Source of the DNA: Portulaca oleracea
Lineage: Eukaryota > Streptophyta > Magnoliopsida > Caryophyllales > Portulacaceae
Assembly (NCBI GenBank): GCA_029582165.1
Contig: CM055890.1
Coordinates: 3,018,044 to 3,082,043 of the forward strand
Length of the DNA: 64,000 bases
Direction: 5' to 3'
Position numbers and translations under genes: made by a program. The notes beneath the pieces are model-generated. The model did not search any database, was not told the DNA's origin, and saw only the letters and a list, made by a program, of their open reading frames with translations. Below are positions 56,438 to 64,000 of the stretch, piece after piece. How positions within the stretch are numbered: position 1 is the stretch's first letter; every line of letters begins with the position of its first letter.

Positions 56438-58126
56438 GCTTCATCAGTATTAGAAATTCTTGTTGCAATTCCTATCATTATAGATCCATATAGGATGTAA
56501 AGACTTTCTTGTTTGATTCCTTTTCTTAGCACCATGGAACACCTACTCACCTATGGGGCACCATTCTCACTAGCTAGTATACTTGCAATCATCAAGATTA
56601 CTCACTAAAATCATATTTTGAGTCATGCCAGGAATATGAAAAACCTTTTTCAAGGTTCTAACAACACCATTATGAGTTCTAATCTTGACATTACCATTTC
56701 TTGCAAGCTTGCTGGCAGTGTCCATAATAATGACACCTGAATCGACAGTCTTATAAGAATCAAACTAGTACCTATGAGAACACAATATGATAGGGCCAAC
56801 GAAACTCAAGAACCTATTAATCCCTTACTCCTCCATCCGAAGTAGTAGCTAGGGCATCATCCGTACGTAGCAATAAACACTTTACCATCCGACTCCAACT
56901 CTATATAGCTTGAGGTACTAGGTTTAGATTGACTATCTTTATCACCCTACTTTTGATCTTTCTCTTTAACCCAACAAGAAATCTCAACATGATCCTTCTT
57001 GTCACAGTAAATGCAATCTTATTCTTGTTATGGTTCCTAGACTTACAACGATGTTTAGATTTTCCTTACCATTCCCTCTGTGCCATTACCCCTACCTTTG
57101 ACATTCAAGGCCTCACTAGCCTCGTCACTACCATCACACTCAAACTTATCTTTAAATATAGATTGGACTTGACATTGCCTAGATTCAATGGACCACCATT
57201 CCCATAAAGTTTTATCTCAATTGTTTAAACGATGGTAGTAGGGACAATATTAGGTGAATAGCCTTACCCTCATCATCAATCTTAACATCTAGAGACTCTA
57301 AATCAGTAATGATAGAATCAAACTCGTTAAGATGAGATTGCGTAGGAGCACCTTCAAGCATACATAGCCTGTAGAGCTTCTCCATCAACTGATACTTGTT
57401 GGTATTACTCTTTGTCATGTACAACTCCTCCAGCTTTGTCTAGAGCTTCTCAGTTTTTGCTCCTCCATAATCAATCTTAGAATGTTCTCTGCTAAACAAA
57501 ATTGAATCCCTGCTAGCGCTTTGAGTTCCAAATCAACCCACTCTCTTAGCTTCAAATTGTCTACGAATTCATCCTGCAGCACCTGAAAAGCTTCATCAGT
57601 TATCATTGTGTTAGAATTCATGTCAGGATACTCAATCACCTTCCATAGCTCGTGTTGAATGAGAATCGTTGTCATCTACAACTTCTACAATGTGAAACTT
57701 CTCTTCCCATCAAATTTTGGAATCTCACACTTCGTGATTGAAGGAAATTCAGAGTACTACCTACAGACTACAAATAATGTGAAAGCGTAATAGAGATGAC
57801 ATAAATGACTACAACATTCATAAAAGAACAGAATCAGTGAAAACAAACAAAATAGATACATGGGAAACTCAAGAATTGGGAGAAAACCCAGGAACGGCGG
57901 CAACCAGAAAATAATCAACTATGAGACGAAGGAGTACAACATGACTAAAGTCACAATGCGTGATTCGATCCTTCAAGCAGAGATTACAAACTAATCTCAA
58001 TAACTCTCTTACACTCTCCAATAGTATAAGATTACAAAAGGGAGAACTCTCAAAAGCACTCACCACAAGATGCATAAATGCCTTCAACAATTAGAGTATT
58101 TGTAGAAGGGATACCCTTATAAGTTC
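56438..58126 (-). pseudogene. Ty1/copia element G: gag, protease region and leader
   Basis: Minus strand: gag start CEIPKFDGK (~57715), ELWKVIEYPD (57640), LAENILRLIMEEQ, LMEKLYRLCMLEGAPTQSHL (57400), NEFDSIITDLESLDVKIDDE; a zinc knuckle CIYCDKKDHVEISC (~57010) with CX2CX4HX4C spacing; and a protease-side block NVKIRTHNGVVRTLKKVF (~56690). Many breaks. The sequence joins element G at 36061 once E2 is removed (TSD GCTTC). 57760-58126 is leader/LTR-like with no clear primer site. Confidence 0.72.
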
Positions 58127-60169
58127 TGTAACAACCCAGCATTAATTACCCCTTAATACATAATTATTAGTGTAGTTAATCAAGATTAAGAATAAATAAA
58201 TAACAGTTAACGCGTGTGTTCCAATTCTTCTAATCAGTATGTGTTTTGTAAGACTTAAACAGTGCAATGACCATCAAGATCTTAGATTAGAAAATTCTTG
58301 TTAAGTTCCTTCGCCGGTTTAATTTATGGATATCATGGATATCCATTTATTTTTTTTACATGTTCCGTTATTTATTTTATTCTTTTACCCAAGTCATGAT
58401 TAAAAATATTTATTAGAATACCTGAGAGAGGTATGTTTATTTGGGTTCCATACATTTCCGAATAATTTCCTTTCGGGATAATAAGTTTAAGTAATTTGGG
58501 TTAGGGAAACATAAGAGTAAGAGGAGGGATTTAAGTTGATGCATTCCTTCTCTTTTGGGCCTCATTAAGCCAACTTAGGAAAGAAAAGAACATTTTTGGG
58601 CCCAATTGAGATATGTTTATATATGTATATTAGGGTAGTTGCTAATTCGTTTTGCTAATTCAAGTAACTCCCTCTCAAACTCACTCACTCCCTCTCTATC
58701 TCTCGGGTCTCCCTCTCTCCCGACCCCCCTGCCTCTTCGCCTCCCTCTCTGCCGCCTCTCTTCCATCCCTACTGTTGTAGGCCGCCGTTGTTTGCCGGTT
58801 GCCGCAATACCACCGCACCATCATCATCCTACTTCTTCTTTCCTTCCTCCTCTTTGAGTGGTAATTTAATTCATCATCTCCTTTCTCTCTTTCAAGTATG
58901 AATCATAGTTATAATATGATTTTTTTTTCTTGGTTTTTCATGTCATTTCAGAAGATAATCAAGAGTTTAAGAGATTCAAGTGGAGATTGTGGAGTGTATA
59001 AAATAATTAAGTGGAGATTTGGTAAGTTTGTGGAGGAATTTATGTTTTATGCTTGAATGAGTTCAAATCATACTATATTATGTACATGGATGATGTTTTG
59101 GTGGTTGAAAGAATGAGTTTATGGTTAAGTTTGGATGCATGCACTTGGAATAAGTTTAGATTAGCAAATTTGTGTAAATTATGAGATTATATGATGAATG
59201 AATGAAGGATTTTGCTTGGGATGCTAAGATGTGTTAGGATTTTGCTTTGCATGTCCTAAATATGGTCAATGATGAGGGATTCTGATTTGTTTTTGGTACT
59301 GGAGATTTAGTGTTGATGCTTAGGAAAGGAATTGGGAAAGATTAGTTAAAAATATTCAGATGTAAGATGCATGCAAAATTGAATAAAGTGTAATTTTTCA
59401 TGTATGGTTGCAATCTGAAAATTCCAGGGAGGATAAAAGTGTATTTTTGACCCAAATTATGGTTTGGTTAGGTAACCTAAGATGTTAGCTAACTTCAGGC
59501 TTTTGAATTACGGAATTTTGATTTGTATACCTAAAGTTATGGTCAAAACCGTGAAAGGATGCAAGTAATTACGAGTTCTGAGGTCAGTCTGAAAATGCAT
59601 GTTTTTCGTTAGGTTAGAAATCTCTTTGGGTTAAGTGTTCAACATAAAAGTTGTACAAGATTTAACGAGCTTTCCGGAAAGGTAAAATTCGAACTTATAC
59701 GATATCGGGAGTGAAAGTTATGAGGCACCGAATCAGGGATAATAATATGAACATACCCAGAAAATTCAGGTGACTGTCTTATATTCATGACTGAATTCTG
59801 GCCCTTTCTTATGCCCAAATCAATTTATGGTCAACATAAAAGTTTTATAATGTTCTTCAAGCTTTCCATAGATAGCTTGCACGACCCAAACCGATGTCTA
59901 TAACTTGAGTTATAACTCTCCGAATAATCGATGTTTATGTTCGTATTTTCTGGGCAGGTTACTAAGTTGGTAGTTTTGGCCACCATAACCACATTGTTTA
60001 CCCTCATGATTAACTAGAAAGTTGTAGTACACGAGCTTAGCTTTCCATAAAGTCTTTATGCTTAATGATACGTTATTTGAGGGAGAAGTTATGGCCTTCC
60101 AAGTGAACCTTAAGATGCAAGTTTAGTTATTTAACAATCCTAGAATTTTACTAAGTTATTCTTCATGAC
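58127..60169 (+). mobile_element. LTR-like sequence with repeated conserved blocks
   Basis: TGTAACAACCC start, TATATATGTATAT near 58616, CT-rich leader 58665-58860, then AT-rich DNA with the GAGCTTTCC / GAAAGTTATG block at 59648-59740, 59839-59925 and 60019-60095. No coding region. It ends at element H; its own right end is outside the window or lost. Confidence 0.5.
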
Positions 60170-60984
60170 TGATGTAGATTTGGTTCCAAAACTACATCAT
60201 GGAAGTCAAGTACTTAGCTACGCTTACAAAGAGCTTGAAACTATCACATTTGGTCTACATTTGAATGGTCTTAACCATGAAGGAGTGATGATTTGCTCTC
60301 TAACTCAAGAACCATGAAGCTACCAAGGAAAGTGTCCTGTAGTGAAATGATCTACATTCCAAGAGCTTTCCAATGGTACAAGAATCTTTAAATTTGGTTA
60401 AGTATAGAGCAAGTTATCATCATCTGTAATCTGGCTTAGTTCATTGTTTTCTTTATGATGTAATCATTAGAGTAGATGATGTAAGCCCTAAGTGGCTCAT
60501 TTCTTGTTTTGTACACGCCATAAGGAGGGCTTGTAACTATAAATACCCCCCTTAGGGTAACTTGTACATTCATTCATTCATAAATCAAATATAAGTAAAC
60601 ACATGATGTTTTCTCTCTAGTTTTGTGCTAGTCCTCTCGTTTCTCTTGAAGGAGAACGAAACCATCTCCCTTCTTCTATCCAAGGTTGGCATCCTTGGTG
60701 GTGATAGGAAGGAATTGAAGATCTCTTGAGGGTGGTGTGCCTTTATCCTTCCAAGAAGCTTCAAGTCGCCATTGTTGTTCATTCATCCAAGCGTTCGTTC
60801 GTTCATCCATTTCGTCCATCATCAACATTTTGGTAACCATTTCCCATAGTTCTTTCCATCTTTTCTATCCATTTTCATCCAATTTTCGAACCTTAAGAAC
60901 TTTGAGAAGCAAGATTCTTATCTTGGTTTTTAAAGATCCTTAGCTTTTGTATAATTTGATCATCCTTGGTCTCATTATACATCA
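60170..60984 (+). repeat. 5' LTR of H
   Basis: TGATGTAGATTTGG...ATTATACATCA, 815 bp. The start reads in frame as an integrase tail (DVDLVPKLHHGSQ...SLTQEP stop at 60316). AAGAGCTTTCCAATGG at 60361; TATA box TATAAATAC at 60538. Confidence 0.9.
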
Positions 60985-60988
60985 AAAT

Positions 60989-61000
60989 TGGTATCAGAGC
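60989..61000 (+). other. Primer-binding site of H
   Basis: TGGTATCAGAGC, initiator Met tRNA type. Confidence 0.9.
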
Positions 61001-61282
61001 TTAGGAGATTGATTCTCTTAGTTTTTGCACCATCTTTTCACCATCTTTCCATCAAAAATCCATCCCCATCATCCCACCATCATCACGCCACCAAAGTTCT
61101 TCCAAGAACTCATCAAGAACTCAACAAGAACCCATCAAGAACTCATAAAGAACCATCAACTCCACAAAAAACCCCATAGCCCAAACACAATCCGCCCAAA
61201 CACAAAACCTCACTCGTCCTTTACCCATCCAAAACCCCTAAACCGTGAATCTTGCAATCTTTATGCACCAAGATTGATCAAG

Positions 61283-62146
61283 ATGGACGATTCTAGCACG
61301 TCCACACCTACACCAACGGAACCCCAAGAAGATGTTGAAGCTTTGAAGAAAAAAATCACCTATCTCAATGATCAACTCAAGAGATACATGCATCTACAAC
61401 ATAGGGTGAACCGTGGAGATAGTGAGATTAATGAAAGTGATGAAGAAGTACCTCAAAGACGTCCCCCAAGGGAGGAACGTTTCGACTTCAAAGTGGAGAT
61501 CCCCGAATTTGACGGTAATCTTGATCCTGAAAACTTTTTAGATCGGATGCAAACCGTTGAACGTGTATTTGATCTTAAGGAGGTCCAAGACGAAAAGAAG
61601 GTCAAATATGTGGCTCTTAAATTGCGAAAACATGCGTCCATTTGGTGGACTAATTTGCAAAAGAAGAGGCAAATACAAGGGAAGGACAAGATCAAAGTAT
61701 GGATCAAACTGAAGAAGAAGTTGCAACAAAAGTCCCTACCACCAAGTTTTCTTCAAGATAACTATTACAAATTGCAACGTTTGGTCCAAGGGAGCAAAAG
61801 TGTTGAGGAGTACACAAAGGAATTCGAGCATATTCTTTGGCGTTGTGATCTCCAAGAGGATGAAACTCAAAGTTTGGTACGTTTTCTATATGGTCTAAAT
61901 GATTGGATTCGTAACATTGTTGAATTACATCCTTACCAATCTTTGGACGAATTGAGTTCTTTGGCCTTAAAGGTAGAAAGGCAAAGAAAGGAAAGAGGAA
62001 AAGAAAATGTGACCAAGTACCAAACCTCATACAAACCCCCACAAAACACACGCCCATACAATCCATCACAAAAAGCCACATTCCCCACAAAACAACCAAA
62101 CACAAGAGCACCACAAAATAAACCCCCATCCATTCCCAAACCCCAC
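61283..62146 (+). pseudogene. Chromovirus gag of H, 3' truncated
   Basis: ATG 61283 (MDDSSTSTPTPTEPQEDVEA) was chosen because it aligns with the element A gag start; the open frame extends upstream to 61025 only by chance. Core blocks REERFDFKVEIPEFDGNLD, ENFLDRMQTVERVF, KHASIWWTNLQKKRQ, VEEYTKEFEHILWRCDLQ. It ends in the Pro/Gln-rich linker (PSIPKPHA); the zinc knuckle and the whole protease are deleted. Confidence 0.88.
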
Positions 62147-63543
62147 GCCTTGAGCATCTACTTGATGAGCTACATGGAAGTGTTGTGTTCTCTAAAGTTG
62201 ATTTGAGGAGTGGATATCATCAAATAAGGATTCATGAAGGAGATGAGTGGAAAACGGCATTCAAGACCAAGGAAGGTTTATATGAGTGGCTTGTGATGCC
62301 ATTTGGTCTTACAAATGCACCATCTACCTTTATGCGCTTAATGAATCATGTATTGAAGCCTCTTATTGGCAAATGTGTTGTAGTTTACTTTGATGATATT
62401 CTTGTATATAGTAGAAGTGAAAGAGAACATGTGAAGCATCTAGAGTTGGTCATGTACATCTTGGAGAAGGAGAAGTTATACGCCAATTTAGAGAAATGCC
62501 ATTTCTTCTCATCCAAGATTGTGTTCCTTGGATATGTTCTTTCACAAGAATATATACAAGTCGACAAGGAGAAGGTGAAAGCTATTCAAGAGTGGCCTAC
62601 ACCAAAGTACATTAATGAGGTGCGAAGCTTTCATGGTTTAGCATCTATCTATAGAAGGTTTATAAAGAATTTTAGCTCCATTCTTGCACCTATGACCGAG
62701 TTGTTGAAAGGAAAGGAGTTTACATGGACTAGAGGTGCTAATGAAGCGTTTGAAGTGATTAAGGAGAAATTGTGTCATGCACCTATTCTTGCTTTACCAT
62801 GTTTTGACAAAGTGTTTGAAGTTGAAGTGGATGCAAGTGGAGTAGGAATTGGAGCCGTCCTAACCCAAGAAGGCCGCCCCATTTCTTACTTTAGTGAGAA
62901 GTTGAATGAAGCTAAGAGGAAGTATAGCACCTATGATAAAGAGTTCTATGCCATCATAAGAGCTCTTAACATTGGAGACATTATCTTCTAAGTGGTGAAT
63001 TCATCTTACATAGTGATCATGAGGCTCTTAAGTTCATCCAAGGGCAACACAAGTTAAACCTAAGGCATGCTAAATGGGTGGAGTATATGCAAGCATTCCA
63101 CTTTGTAATCAAACATAAAGCGGGACATCTTAACAAAGGAGCGGATGCTTTGTCAAGAAGGTACTTACTCACTCATGTTTTAGATTCAAGAGTCCTTGGT
63201 TTTGAGCATATTAAAGAGTTGTATGAAAATGATGAGGATTTCAAGGAGGTTTATGAGCTTTGTAAGAAGCACCCTCATCAACTTTTCCATATTGAAAATG
63301 GGTTTCTCTTCAAAGGGAATCAACTTTGTATTCCTAGAAGTAGCATTCGAGAGTTGTTAATCATGGAGGTCCATGGAGGATCCTTGGCGGGTCACTTTGG
63401 AATTGAAAAGACCTACCTTATGATGAAGGAGCATTATTTTTGGCCAAGCATGATTAAAGATGTTGAGCATATGGTAAAGAGATGTAATACTTGCAATATC
63501 GCCAAGGCACATGCTTTGCCACAAGGGTTATATACTCCTTTGC
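62147..63543 (+). pseudogene. H: reverse transcriptase, RNase H and partial integrase
   Basis: Begins [20 protein letters not shown], out of frame with gag. Catalytic YFDDILVYS near 62390; RNase [30 protein letters not shown]; frameshift at ~62968-62990; then LHSDHEAL, GADALSRRYLLTH, the integrase zinc region (HFGIEKTYLMMKEHYFWPSM, CNTCNIAKAH), and a stop of homology at YTPLP (63543), before the catalytic core. The missing integrase core and frame breaks make it inactive. Confidence 0.88.
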
Positions 63544-63967
63544 CTTGTACATTCATTCATTCATAAATCAAATACAAGTAAACACATGATGTTTTCTCTC
63601 TAGTTTTGTGCTAGTCCTCTCGTTTCTCTTGAGGGAGAACGAAACCATCTCCCTTCTTCTATCCAAGGTTGGCATCCTTAGTGGTGATAGGAAGGAATTG
63701 AAGATCTCTGGATGGTGGTGTGCCTTTATCCTTCCAAGAAGCTTCAAGTCGCCATTGTTGTTCATTCATCCAAGCGTTCGTTCGTTCATACATTTCGTCC
63801 ATCATCAACATTTTGGTAACCATTTCCCATAGTTCTTTCCATCTTTTCTATCCATTTTCATCCAATTTTCGAACCTTAAGAACTTTGAGAAGCAAGATTC
63901 TTATCTTGGTTTTTAAAGATCCTTAGCTTTTGTATAATTTGATCATCCTTGGTTTCATTATACATCA
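63544..63967 (+). repeat. Partial LTR of H
   Basis: It matches 60561-60984 over the same 424-base length with only a few changes; its 5' 391 bases (U3 with coding tail) are gone. Confidence 0.9.
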
Positions 63968-64000
63968 AAATTGGTATCAGAGCTTAGGAGATTGATTCTC
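63968..64000 (+). mobile_element. Start of a second H-type interior
   Basis: AAAATTGGTATCAGAGCTTAGG repeats the primer site and leader found after the first LTR (60985 on); it runs off the window. Confidence 0.85.

Larger units (their letters stand above)
60170..63967 (+). mobile_element. Rearranged chromovirus H (same family as A)
   Basis: LTR 60170-60984, primer site 60989, gag, fused pieces of reverse transcriptase/RNase H/integrase, then a partial LTR (63544-63967). Two internal deletions: gag tail to mid reverse transcriptase (~62146) and mid integrase to mid LTR (63543). The partial LTR is followed by a new primer site, so the unit repeats beyond the window. Confidence 0.88.

Noticed and set aside
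61025..61282. In-frame extension upstream of the H gag start
   Set aside because: It reads the leader right after the primer site (His/Pro-rich) and does not match the element A gag, which starts at the equivalent of 61283.
1..64000. tRNA or rRNA genes
   Set aside because: No cloverleaf or rRNA-like segment was seen; TGGTATCAGAGC words are primer-binding sites, not tRNA genes.

Overview
This is nuclear DNA of a flowering plant, most likely a eudicot. The signs are LTR retrotransposons of the plant Athila, chromovirus and copia groups, a CACTA transposon, Mutator-like elements that carry plant gene pieces, and one spliced amino acid transporter gene with short eudicot-like introns. More than 90% of the window is transposon-derived. 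I cannot name the species. All family names come from motifs read by eye; no database search was run.

Layout, left to right. 1-850 is the end of an LTR whose element lies off the left edge; it sits in an Athila-like copy (851-4390: protease remnant, then an ATHILA ORF-1 remnant). 4398-17064 is a minus-strand chromovirus ('A'), itself split by a complete non-autonomous LTR element ('I', 7791-14300, duplication TTTGA). 17065-18470 is LTR-like. 18628-26808 is a short copia-derived element ('E1', duplication CTTTT) split by a 6.2 kb CACTA element (20182-26410, duplication TCG) that carries a nodulin-like gene fragment. 28067-31393 is the only ordinary gene, an LHT-type amino acid transporter in eight exons with a single 1-base frameshift. 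31394-34280 is intergenic and degraded copia DNA.

From 34289 to 58126 lies a deep nest, with target-site duplications readable at nearly every level. An old minus-strand copia ('G') holds a three-LTR tandem TRIM ('E2', GCTTC). Its third LTR holds a minus-strand LTR element ('D', GGTTT). D holds a solo LTR ('F', GGGTT) and, in its 5' LTR, another LTR-only insertion ('C', ATAAC). C holds a Mutator-like element (TGAATAAAG) and an Athila element ('B', TATTC) with gag-protease but no pol. About 2.4 kb of C/Mutator/B sequence is present a second time (51384-55132). In the second copy B is a solo LTR, and a second Mutator element carrying pieces of the gamma-tubulin complex gene GCP3/SPC98 (a Pack-MULE) is nested inside. 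The right end (58127-64000) is an LTR-like sequence holding a rearranged chromovirus ('H') of the same family as A; a second unit starts at the window edge.

Two patterns cut across the families. Several unrelated LTRs carry a GC-rich island of short spaced palindromes shortly upstream of their TATA box, each family with its own palindrome. Several also share a conserved block (about GAGCTTTCCATCGATAT...GATGAAGAAGTTATG), which in two families is one arm of an imperfect hairpin. These look like promoter architecture and are the most interesting signal here.
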